Assembly (NCBI GenBank): GCA_021781095.1
Contig: JAJXXM010000203.1
Span: 1-7,197 of the forward strand
Direction of reading: 5' to 3'
DNA length: 7,197 nt
From: a bacterium
Lineage (GTDB): Bacteria; Eremiobacterota; Eremiobacteria; Baltobacterales; Baltobacteraceae
Positions 1 to 5,125 of the stretch are shown here, piece after piece. How positions within the stretch are numbered: the stretch's first letter is position 1; each line of letters begins with the position of its first letter. A program made the position numbers and the translations under genes. The notes under the pieces were generated by a model that was not told the origin of the DNA, did not search any database, and worked only from the letters and a program-made list of their open reading frames with translations.

Positions 1-1
1 C

Positions 2-862
2 TACATCATGCTCACCAATTATGCCAGCGGCCTCTGCATGCCCGAAATCGCGAGCATGGCCGCGCTCGAACGGCTCGATATGCTGCTCAACGATTCGATG
101 TACGGCATTCTCTTCCGCGATATCAACATGAAGCGCACCTTCGTCGACCAACACTTCAGCCGCATGCTCAACGCGTACTCCGGCATCATCATCAATACCG
201 GCGAAGATAACTATCTCACCACCGCCGATGCCGTGGAGCAAGCGCCCGCGGTGCTCGCGTCGCAGTTCATCAACGAAGAGTTCGCGCATCGCGCCGGCAT
301 GCCCGATACGCAGATCGGCCTCGGCGATGCCTACGAAATCGATCCCGCGCTGCAAGACGGGTTTCTCTTCCAAGTCGCGCAGGCGCAGCTCGCGCGCCAA
401 ATCTTCCCCGAGGCGCCGCTGAAATATATGCCGCCCACCAAACACATGACCGGCGATATTTTCAAAGGGCATCTCATCGACGCGATGTTCAATCTCACCT
501 CGGTGATGACCAAACAAACCATCCACCTCTGCGGCATGCTCACCGAGGCGATTCACACGCCGTTCCTGGGCGATCGCGCGCTCGCGATCGAAAACGCGCG
601 CTACGTCATGAATACGGCGCGGCACTTCGGCGACGAGATTTCGTTCAAGCCCAACGGCATTATCGAAACGCGCGCGCGCGAGGTATTGAGCGAATGTCAC
701 GATTTGCTCGAAAAAGTTGAAAAGCGCGGCCTGATGGATTCCATCGCGGTCGGCGTCTTCGCCGACGTGAAGCGCCCGCCCGACGGCGGCCGCGGCTACG
801 ACGGCGTCTTCGCGCGCACCGAGGGCTACTACAATCCGTTCGAGGAGGCATTACGCGCATGA
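2..862 (+). CDS. kamD: D-lysine 5,6-aminomutase alpha subunit, 5'-truncated by the window edge
   Basis: This is the large subunit of the adenosylcobalamin- and PLP-dependent lysine 5,6-aminomutase, which shifts the terminal amino group of D-lysine or beta-lysine to the neighbouring carbon in lysine catabolism. The reading frame is open to the left edge, so the ATG at 8 is probably internal. About 286 codons are present, against roughly 515 residues for a full alpha subunit, so the N-terminal part is missing. The visible part is very family-like: MPEIASMAALERLDMLLND, FRDINMKRTFVDQHFSRM, IIINTGEDNYLTTADAVE, PLKYMPPTKHMTGDIFKGH, LTEAIHTPFLGDRALAIENA and the C-terminal FADVKRPPDGGRGYDGV followed by YYNPFEEAL. 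No frameshift is seen. The stop overlaps the kamE start (ATGA, 859-862), so the subunits are probably translationally coupled. Ornithine 4,5-aminomutase is less likely because its large subunit carries the B12 domain itself, whereas here that domain lies in a separate downstream gene. Confidence 0.94.
   Translation, partial: YIMLTNYASGLCMPEIASMAALERLDMLLNDSMYGILFRDINMKRTFVDQHFSRMLNAYSGIIINTGEDNYLTTADAVEQAPAVLASQFINEEFAHRAGMPDTQIGLGDAYEIDPALQDGFLFQVAQAQLARQIFPEAPLKYMPPTKHMTGDIFKGHLIDAMFNLTSVMTKQTIHLCGMLTEAIHTPFLGDRALAIENARYVMNTARHFGDEISFKPNGIIETRAREVLSECHDLLEKVEKRGLMDSIAVGVFADVKRPPDGGRGYDGVFARTEGYYNPFEEALRA
843..848 (+). promoter_or_regulatory. Ribosome binding site of kamE
   Basis: AGGAGG lies 10 bases before the kamE ATG at 859, inside the last codons of kamD. 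This good Shine-Dalgarno match supports the start that overlaps the kamD stop. Confidence 0.7.
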
Positions 863-1623
863 GTGCGGAGCAGAGCGGGCTCGTCAAGCCCTACGGCGAC
901 ACGCTGAATGACGGGAAAGTGCAGCTTTCGTTCACGCTGCCGATCGAATGGAGCGAAGCCGCCGACGAAGCGGCGCGCCAACTCGTTGCGAAGATGGGTT
1001 TCGCCGACGTGCAAGTGGTGGAAGGGCGGCGCATCGCGACCGGCTTTTCGTTCTTCGTCGTCTACGGCAGCACGACGCAGAGCATCGACGCGAGCAATAT
1101 CGCCGCTCCCTCGGCGAAGGCGCACGCGATGTCGATGGAAGAGATCGACGCGTTGCTGCGCGAGAAACTCGGGCGCAAAGTACGCGTCGCGGGCGCTTGC
1201 ATCGGCACCGACGCGCACACCGTCGGCATCGACGCCATCCTCAACATGAAGGGCTACAAAGGCGACTACGGGCTCGAGCGCTACCAGATGTTCGAGACTT
1301 TCAACCTCGGCAGCCAGGTCGCGGTCGAAGAGTTCGTCCGCATCGCCAAGGAGCGCCACATCGACGCGCTGCTCGCCTCCCAGGTGGTCACCCAGAAGGG
1401 CAGCGACGTCAAGAATTTCACCGCGTTGGTCGAGCTGCTCGAGGCCGAGGATCTGCGGGACCAGGTAGTCTTAATTTGCGGTGGACCGCGTGTAACGAAC
1501 CTTATGGCCGCCGAGATGGGCTACGATGCCGGCTTCGGCCGCGGCACCTTGCCTAGCGAGGTGGCGGGCTTCATCGCGACCCGCCTGAGCGAACGCGTAG
1601 AAAAAGCGCGCGGGCAGAGGTAG
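859..1623 (+). CDS. kamE: D-lysine 5,6-aminomutase beta subunit (B12- and PLP-binding)
   Basis: A 254-aa small subunit of lysine 5,6-aminomutase. It has an N-terminal dimerisation-type region (about 1-105) and a C-terminal Rossmann-like cobalamin-binding domain. The base-off/His-on motif DxHxxG is present as D118-A-H120-T-V-G123, so H120 is the expected lower cobalt ligand. K131, in NMKGYKGDYGLERY, lies 11 residues after that histidine. This is the spacing known between the cobalt-binding histidine and the PLP Schiff-base lysine in the characterised Clostridium enzyme. A second cobalamin-contact segment, LLASQVVTQKGSDVKNF, and the glycine-rich ICGGPRVTN segment follow. The start is set by the AGGAGG at 843-848 and the ATGA overlap with kamD. 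Codons 203-215 (1465-1503) use several codons rare elsewhere in the window (GTA, TTA, GGA, CGT, CTT). Subunit identity is firm. Whether D-lysine or beta-lysine is preferred cannot be read from the sequence. Confidence 0.95.
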   Translation: MSAEQSGLVKPYGDTLNDGKVQLSFTLPIEWSEAADEAARQLVAKMGFADVQVVEGRRIATGFSFFVVYGSTTQSIDASNIAAPSAKAHAMSMEEIDALLREKLGRKVRVAGACIGTDAHTVGIDAILNMKGYKGDYGLERYQMFETFNLGSQVAVEEFVRIAKERHIDALLASQVVTQKGSDVKNFTALVELLEAEDLRDQVVLICGGPRVTNLMAAEMGYDAGFGRGTLPSEVAGFIATRLSERVEKARGQR

Positions 1624-1643
1624 CAGGCAGCCTCCGCGTCGTA

Positions 1644-1648
1644 AAGGG
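1644..1648 (+). promoter_or_regulatory. Probable ribosome binding site of the PilZ gene
   Basis: AAGGG lies 8 bases before the ATG at 1657, in the 33-base gap after kamE. The match is moderate and partly overlaps a GGGCCC palindrome. No promoter is evident in the gap. Confidence 0.4.
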
Positions 1649-1656
1649 CCCTCACG

Positions 1657-2331
1657 ATGTTAGGCGACCTACTCGCGTGGTTTACGGGCAAGGAAGCGAA
1701 CCGCCGGCGCTACCCGCGCAAGCGGAAGGGCTACAAGGCGCAGGTTTCAGCGGACGGCGGCACTACTAGAAAGGCCGCCATCGGTTTGGATATCAGCGGC
1801 GGTGGCCTCTGCATTATCACGCAAGAACCGGTCGGTCGCGACGAATTCGAAGTTTACGCGTCGATCGAATCGCGATTGATTCGCATGCGCGCGATCGCGG
1901 TGTGGAAAGATACCGTCACGCATCAGGGAAAATCGGTCTGGCGCTACGGCATGCGTTTCACCGGCATCGCCGCCGACGATTGGGATGCGATCATTCGCTA
2001 CACCACCGATAAACCGGTCGACGAAGTCAACAAAGCGCAAGAAGAGCTCGTCACGGTGCGCCTGACGCCCGACGAAACCAGCCGCATGATTCCGGTCGCG
2101 CTGCAGAAGCGCTTGCTGCAGATGCTCGTCGAACGCCGCCGCCTCGCGCCGCTGCAAGAGAGCGTGACGCCGCTGGTGCAGTATTTCTACTCCGGTCTCG
2201 CGCGCCAAGGCGACAAACTGTTGCATCGCCTCACGATTCAATCGAAGGTGGTCGGCCCCGAAGGTTCGGAGCTTTTCGAAACGCGCTTCACGTTCGACGA
2301 TAAGGGCGAAACCGTCTCGATGCTCAACTAG
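1657..2331 (+). CDS. PilZ-domain protein (probable cyclic-di-GMP receptor) with C-terminal extension
   Basis: A 224-aa soluble protein. The N-terminal part (about residues 15-105) is a PilZ domain. The basic segment RRRYPRKRK supplies the RxxxR motif (R17 and R21), and GLDISGGGLC supplies the D/N-x-S-x-x-G motif (D45, S47, G50). The domain closes with the usual WRYGMRFTGI strand. Both parts of the c-di-GMP site are intact, so binding is expected from family knowledge. Residues about 110-224 form an extension I do not recognise: a helical, charged stretch (residues about 130-160) and then a beta-rich tail ending in ETRFTFDDKGETVSMLN. There is no signal peptide or membrane segment. The gene begins 33 bases after kamE on the same strand and could be co-transcribed, but nothing ties PilZ signalling to lysine catabolism, so the adjacency may be incidental. 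The downstream side is occupied by the repeat array. Confidence 0.85.
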   Translation: MLGDLLAWFTGKEANRRRYPRKRKGYKAQVSADGGTTRKAAIGLDISGGGLCIITQEPVGRDEFEVYASIESRLIRMRAIAVWKDTVTHQGKSVWRYGMRFTGIAADDWDAIIRYTTDKPVDEVNKAQEELVTVRLTPDETSRMIPVALQKRLLQMLVERRRLAPLQESVTPLVQYFYSGLARQGDKLLHRLTIQSKVVGPEGSELFETRFTFDDKGETVSMLN

Positions 2332-2346
2332 CGCTTCGCCGCGCTG

Positions 2347-2387
2347 TGTCACGCCGAGTAGCCGCCGAAGGCGGCGTATCGAGGCGC
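2347..2387 (+). repeat. Palindromic repeat unit 1 (REP-like), + orientation
   Basis: The unit reads TGTCACGCCGAGTA, then stem GCCGCC (2361-2366), loop GAA (2367-2369), stem GGCGGC (2370-2375), then GTATCGAGGCGC. The inner six-base stem is perfect. The outer CGCC and GGCG segments can also pair. A spacer CGCACGCACGC plus three bases links it to unit 2. Confidence 0.9.
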
Positions 2388-2401
2388 CGCACGCACGCAG
2401 T

Positions 2402-2438
2402 TGTCACGCCGAGTAGCGCGAAGCGCGTATCGAGGCGC
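2402..2438 (+). repeat. Palindromic repeat unit 2 (REP-like), + orientation, short stem
   Basis: Same flanks as unit 1, but the stem is GCGC (2416-2419) with loop GAA (2420-2422) and GCGC (2423-2426). It is four bases shorter than unit 1 because one dinucleotide is missing from each arm, so pairing is preserved. The core contains GCGAAGC, known as an exceptionally stable DNA mini-hairpin. Confidence 0.9.
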
Positions 2439-2452
2439 CGCACGCACGCCGG

Positions 2453-2493
2453 TGTCACGCCGAGTAGCCGCCGAAGGCGGCGTATCGAGGCGC
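2453..2493 (+). repeat. Palindromic repeat unit 3 (REP-like), + orientation
   Basis: Identical in stem and loop to unit 1: GCCGCC (2467-2472), GAA (2473-2475), GGCGGC (2476-2481), then GTATCGAGGCGC. It is followed by CGCAATTTT, after which the units change orientation. Confidence 0.9.
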
Positions 2494-2502
2494 CGCAATT
2501 TT

Positions 2503-2542
2503 CCCCTCGATACGCCCACTGCGTGGGCTACTTGGGGTGACA
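2503..2542 (-). repeat. Palindromic repeat unit 4 (REP-like), - orientation
   Basis: On the + strand it reads CCCCTCGATAC, GCCCAC (2514-2519), TGC (2520-2522), GTGGGC (2523-2528), then TACTTGGGGTGACA. Read on the - strand the loop is GCA. The outer arms are CCCC/GGGG rather than the CGCC/GGCG of units 1-3. One base (T at 2533) departs from the consensus. Confidence 0.9.
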
Positions 2543-2545
2543 AGG

Positions 2546-2586
2546 GCCCCTCGATACGCCCACTGCGTGGGCTACTCGGGGTGACA
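2546..2586 (-). repeat. Palindromic repeat unit 5 (REP-like), - orientation
   Basis: Same stem and loop as unit 4 (GCCCAC 2558-2563, TGC 2564-2566, GTGGGC 2567-2572) with consensus flanks. Units 4, 5 and 6 repeat at a period of 44 bases and are separated by short AAGGG-type spacers. Confidence 0.9.
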
Positions 2587-2589
2587 AGG

Positions 2590-2630
2590 GCCCCTCGATA
2601 CGGCTGCTACGCAGCCTACTCGGGGTGACA
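2590..2630 (-). repeat. Palindromic repeat unit 6 (REP-like), - orientation
   Basis: The stem is GGCTGC (2602-2607) with loop TAC (2608-2610) and GCAGCC (2611-2616), inside the same flanks as units 4 and 5. On the - strand the loop is GTA. Both stem arms differ from units 4 and 5 in a compensatory way. Confidence 0.9.
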
Positions 2631-2633
2631 AAG

Positions 2634-2674
2634 AACGCTACTCGGGGTGACAGGGAACGCTACTCGCGGTGACA
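2634..2674 (-). repeat. Two tandem half units of the palindromic repeat
   Basis: The segments 2634-2652 (AACGCTACTCGGGGTGACA) and 2656-2674 (the same except CGCGG for CGGGG) repeat with a 22-base period. Each matches only the flank of a - oriented unit. The hairpin and the other flank are missing, so these look like truncated copies. Confidence 0.8.
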
Positions 2675-2711
2675 CAGGGAGCGTCGGCGTCGACGCCCGA
2701 AGCTCGTCGCG

Positions 2712-3125
2712 ATGCTCGCACACGGACACGTCGCGCTGCCCTCCTCGATCGATAGCGACCCCACCCATCCGCTCGCCGCGGCGATTCTCGGCATCGCGCG
2801 CATCGCCGAAGGTGCGCCGCGCTTGCTCGTGGTCGATCGCCTCGATCTCAGCTACGATGTCATCGCCGATAGCGACGGCCCCGATGCATGCAGTGCCACC
2901 GCGTGGCCGCTGCGCGAACTGCTGCGCGAGCTCATTCTCGCCGCGCGCGTTGCGGTGGAGGTGCGCGAAGCGGTGCAGCCGGATCGCACGCCGCAACGCC
3001 CGCCGGCCTGCCGCCCGGAGAGCGCTGCCTCGGCGAAGCGCGCGGCGGTGCCGCAACTCCTGCGCGCGGCGCTCGCGGCAACGCGCGCGCGGATCGTAGC
3101 GGGAGAAATCGCCCGCGAACCCTAA
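2712..3125 (+). CDS. Hypothetical protein, 137 aa
   Basis: I do not recognise a family. The frame is judged real because its third positions are strongly G/C-biased like the neighbouring genes, whereas the overlapping frames translate to Ala/Arg-rich nonsense. The product has an N-terminal segment with PTHPLAAAILGIARIAEG, a short hydrophobic strand APRLLVVDRLDLSYDVI (residues about 35-51), an acidic stretch IADSDGPDA, a helix-like segment WPLRELLRELILAARVAVEV (65-84) and a basic, Ala/Pro-rich tail (about 90-137) that may be disordered. There is no convincing transmembrane helix or signal peptide. The ATG at 2712 is the first start after an in-frame stop at 2670-2672. There is no good Shine-Dalgarno, and the start sits only 37 bases beyond the last repeat half unit, so the 5' end may have been reshaped by repeat insertion. 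The methyltransferase gene starts 11 bases after the stop, suggesting co-transcription. Confidence 0.6.
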   Translation: MLAHGHVALPSSIDSDPTHPLAAAILGIARIAEGAPRLLVVDRLDLSYDVIADSDGPDACSATAWPLRELLRELILAARVAVEVREAVQPDRTPQRPPACRPESAASAKRAAVPQLLRAALAATRARIVAGEIAREP

Positions 3126-3136
3126 CGGCTGCGACG

Positions 3137-3739
3137 ATGGATGCTTCTGCCCCCTCGTCGCTCGACGCTTTCTTCTTTAAAAACCGCGGTGCGTTACTCG
3201 CGCTCCCGGCGCTCGCGCTTGTGATCTTCGGCGTGCCGACGTTGCACGCCGCGTTGCTCGGCATTCCGATCGCGATTCTCGGCGAACTGCTGCGCATGTG
3301 GGCGGTCGGGTATTCCGGCGTCACCACGCGCGGCGACTACGTCGAGGCGCCGAAATTGGTTACTGCGGGGCCGTACGCCTACGTGCGCAATCCGCTCTAC
3401 GTCGGCAACTTCATCACCGCGCTCGGATTCGCGCTCGCCTTTACCGGCGGCAATGCGCTCGCGCTGCGGCTGCTGCTCGTGCTCGGTTCGCTGGTGTGGA
3501 TGCTCGTCGTGTACGGAATCATCGTTCCGCACGAAGAGCGCTTCTTGCGTACCACGTTCGGCGATGCATTCGCGCGCTATTGCGAGCGCGTGCCGCGCAT
3601 CGTCCCGCGCATTCCGCCCGCGCCCGAGGCCGCAGGCACCTGGGACGGCAGCGTGATCGCGCGCGCGGAGACGCGAACGTTCGTCACCTTCCTCGTCATG
3701 CTTGCGATATTGGTAGGCAAGGGGCTCCTGCACCGCTAA
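3137..3739 (+). CDS. Membrane methyltransferase of the isoprenylcysteine carboxyl/phospholipid methyltransferase (ICMT/PEMT-like) superfamily
   Basis: A 200-aa integral membrane protein. Hydrophobic segments lie at about 17-37, 38-58, 90-104, 106-130 and 180-197. The superfamily signature is clear: VTAGPYAYVRNPLYVGNF (75-92, the GPYxYxRNPxYxG motif), then HEERFLRTTFGDAFARYC (132-149) and RVPR (151-154), which form the S-adenosylmethionine-binding C-terminal half. Bacterial members methylate lipids or small hydrophobic acceptors, or are uncharacterised. The acceptor cannot be predicted here. The frame stays open well upstream (to 2888), but that extension is Ala/Arg-rich and overlaps the 137-aa gene in another frame, so ATG 3137 is chosen. 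It lies 11 bases after the preceding stop, with only a weak ribosome site. Residues about 155-180 form a polar linker before the last hydrophobic segment. Confidence 0.85.
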   Translation: MDASAPSSLDAFFFKNRGALLALPALALVIFGVPTLHAALLGIPIAILGELLRMWAVGYSGVTTRGDYVEAPKLVTAGPYAYVRNPLYVGNFITALGFALAFTGGNALALRLLLVLGSLVWMLVVYGIIVPHEERFLRTTFGDAFARYCERVPRIVPRIPPAPEAAGTWDGSVIARAETRTFVTFLVMLAILVGKGLLHR

Positions 3740-3751
3740 GAGCGAGGTTCG

Positions 3752-3766
3752 GCGCGGCCACCGCGC
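3752..3766 (+). promoter_or_regulatory. Perfect GC-rich hairpin between the methyltransferase and thiolase genes
   Basis: GCGCGG (3752-3757) and CCGCGC (3761-3766) are exact reverse complements around a CCA loop. An overlapping alternative, CCGC (3761-3764) with GCGG (3770-3773), would reach the thiolase Shine-Dalgarno. There is no T-run, so it is not a typical intrinsic terminator. A regulatory role is conjecture. Confidence 0.35.
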
Positions 3767-3771
3767 GAAGC

Positions 3772-3776
3772 GGAGG
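3772..3776 (+). promoter_or_regulatory. Ribosome binding site of the thiolase gene
   Basis: GGAGG lies 6 bases before the ATG at 3783. It favours this start over the in-frame ATG at 3792 and marks the thiolase as the first gene of the three-gene block. Confidence 0.65.
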
Positions 3777-3782
3777 CGGGTT

Positions 3783-5123
3783 ATGGAATCCATGCAATCA
3801 TCAACCGTCGTCCTCGGCCATGCGCGCACTCCGTTCGGTAAACTCGGCGGCGCTCTCTCGCCGCTTCCTGCCACCTCGTTGGGCGCCGCCGCGCTCGTCG
3901 GCGCGCTCGAACGCGCCGGGCTCGACCCCAGCGAGATCGAACACGTCATCTTCGGAGAGGTGCTGCAAGCCGGCGTCGGGCAGAACCCCGCGCGCCAAGT
4001 GCTCTATAAGAGCGGCCTCGCAAAAACCGTGACCGCCGAAACGGTCAACAAAGTCTGCGCGTCGGGCATGCTCGCCGCGGTCAACGCGATGCGCCTCATC
4101 AACGGCGGCGCGAACCGCGTCGTCGCTGCGGGCGGCATGGAATCGATGAGCAACGCTCCCTACCTGCTCAAAGAAGCGCGTAGCGGCTATCGCTTCGGCG
4201 ACGGCACGCTGATCGACGCGATGATTCACGACGGTCTCTGGGATTGCTATTTCGGCATGACGATGGCGACGCAAGGTTCGAAAGTCGCCAACGAACTCGG
4301 GCTCACGCGCGAAGCGCAGGATGCCTTCGCCTACGAAAGCCACCGCCGCGCGCACGCCACCGCGCAAGCCGGCGGCTACGCCGACGAACTGATTCCGGTG
4401 AAGGTTGCGAGCAAAGCGCGCGGGCGCATCGTGCGCGACGCACTTCCGGCGCGCGGGCGCGAACGCATTCCCGCGACGGTCGGTGCGCCGATGAACGCGT
4501 TCGACCACCATCCTTCCGCCGAGTTCACCTTCGATTTCGAGAAGTACACGCCGTTCGTCACCGGCGACGTTCCGCACGCCGTCGTCGACCGCGATGAAGC
4601 GGTGCGCGCCGACGCGAGCTTGGAATCGATGGCGAAACTCAAACCGCTCGAACGCGACGGCACCATCACCGCCGGCAACGCACCGGGCGTTAACGACGGT
4701 GCGGCCGCGTTGATTCTCGCGCACGCCGATTACGCGCGCGATCGCGGACACGCCGCGCTCGCGACGCTCGTCGATCATGCGACGGTCGCGTGGGACGCGC
4801 CCTATATCGCGCTCACGCCGGCGATGGCCGCGCAGGCGCTGCTCGCCAAACACGGCATGCGCGCGAGCGATATCCACGTCTGGGAGATTAACGAAGCCTT
4901 CGCCAGCGTCGCGCTGACCTCGGCGAATCGCTTGGGCATCGACCCGGCGACGATCAACATGCGCGGCGGCGCGATCGCGATGGGGCACCCCATCGGCGCA
5001 TCGGGCGCGCGCATTCTCGGCACCGTGATCGCGCAGCTGCGCAAACGCGGCGGCGGCCTGGGCATCGCAACGATTTGCTCGGGCGGCGGCCAAGGCGACG
5101 CCGTGCTCGTGCGCGTCGACTAA
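3783..5123 (+). CDS. Acetyl-CoA C-acetyltransferase (thiolase) with a loop-domain insertion
   Basis: A cytosolic thiolase that interconverts two acetyl-CoA with acetoacetyl-CoA, or cleaves a 3-ketoacyl-CoA. All catalytic motifs are intact: nucleophile C92 in [10 protein letters not shown]370-E-A-F-A, H402 in [17 protein letters not shown], and C432 in [36 protein letters not shown] (about 285-310) is also typical. The protein is 446 aa, against about 390 for the family. The excess is concentrated between VKV (207) and VDRDE (268), where ordinary biosynthetic-type thiolases have only around 10 residues. The inserted part, about residues 210-265, includes an aromatic/acidic stretch around [11 protein letters not shown] and lies in the CoA-binding loop domain. 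The start is supported by GGAGG at 3772-3776. The next gene begins 2 bases after the stop. Chain-length preference is unknown; acetoacetyl-CoA is likeliest given the neighbouring 3-hydroxybutyryl-CoA dehydrogenase. Confidence 0.93.
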   Translation: MESMQSSTVVLGHARTPFGKLGGALSPLPATSLGAAALVGALERAGLDPSEIEHVIFGEVLQAGVGQNPARQVLYKSGLAKTVTAETVNKVCASGMLAAVNAMRLINGGANRVVAAGGMESMSNAPYLLKEARSGYRFGDGTLIDAMIHDGLWDCYFGMTMATQGSKVANELGLTREAQDAFAYESHRRAHATAQAGGYADELIPVKVASKARGRIVRDALPARGRERIPATVGAPMNAFDHHPSAEFTFDFEKYTPFVTGDVPHAVVDRDEAVRADASLESMAKLKPLERDGTITAGNAPGVNDGAAALILAHADYARDRGHAALATLVDHATVAWDAPYIALTPAMAAQALLAKHGMRASDIHVWEINEAFASVALTSANRLGIDPATINMRGGAIAMGHPIGASGARILGTVIAQLRKRGGGLGIATICSGGGQGDAVLVRVD

Positions 5124-5125
5124 CG

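Larger units (their letters stand above)
2332..2711. other. 380-base non-coding interval filled with palindromic repeats
   Basis: No credible gene lies here. Short open frames on both strands only translate the repeats into Arg/Ala-rich peptides. The interval holds three repeat units on + (2347-2493), an AATTTT island (2497-2502), three units on - (2503-2630), two decaying half units (2634-2674) and about 37 bases before the next start codon. The units are listed separately. I see no clear promoter and no T-rich intrinsic terminator. Confidence 0.85.

Noticed and set aside
829..1359. Antisense open frame opposite kamE (and similar ones opposite the PilZ and methyltransferase genes)
   Set aside because: Composition-driven shadows. 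The + strand frames carry clear family motifs and the expected third-position bias.
2467..2502. Intrinsic terminator formed by unit 3 hairpin plus the T-run at 2499-2502
   Set aside because: Only four Ts, beginning more than 15 bases after the inner stem. The same hairpin occurs in other units without any T-run.
2346..2628. Small overlapping ORFs in the repeat array encoding repeated peptides such as VSRRRTHA
   Set aside because: They only read through the DNA repeats on both strands. Unit lengths of 51, 55 and 44 bases are not multiples of three, so the frame changes from unit to unit.
2347..2674. CRISPR array
   Set aside because: The conserved parts are the two flanks of each hairpin, the variable parts are complementary to each other, spacers are nearly constant and only about 14 bases or less, and orientation flips midway. 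No cas genes are present.
2888..3136. Longer N-terminus for the methyltransferase (83 extra residues)
   Set aside because: Ala/Arg/Gly-rich out-of-frame reading of the 137-aa gene, with no family resemblance.
3801..5093. A 430-codon open frame on the - strand opposite the thiolase gene
   Set aside because: The translation is Arg/Ala/His/Asp-rich with no domain. It is the usual antisense shadow of a high-GC gene, and the + strand thiolase has complete catalytic motifs.
5075..5125. Longer N-terminus for 3-hydroxybutyryl-CoA dehydrogenase (17 extra residues)
   Set aside because: The extension is Arg-rich and overlaps the thiolase gene. The ATG at 5126 gives the canonical start just before the [10 protein letters not shown] motif.
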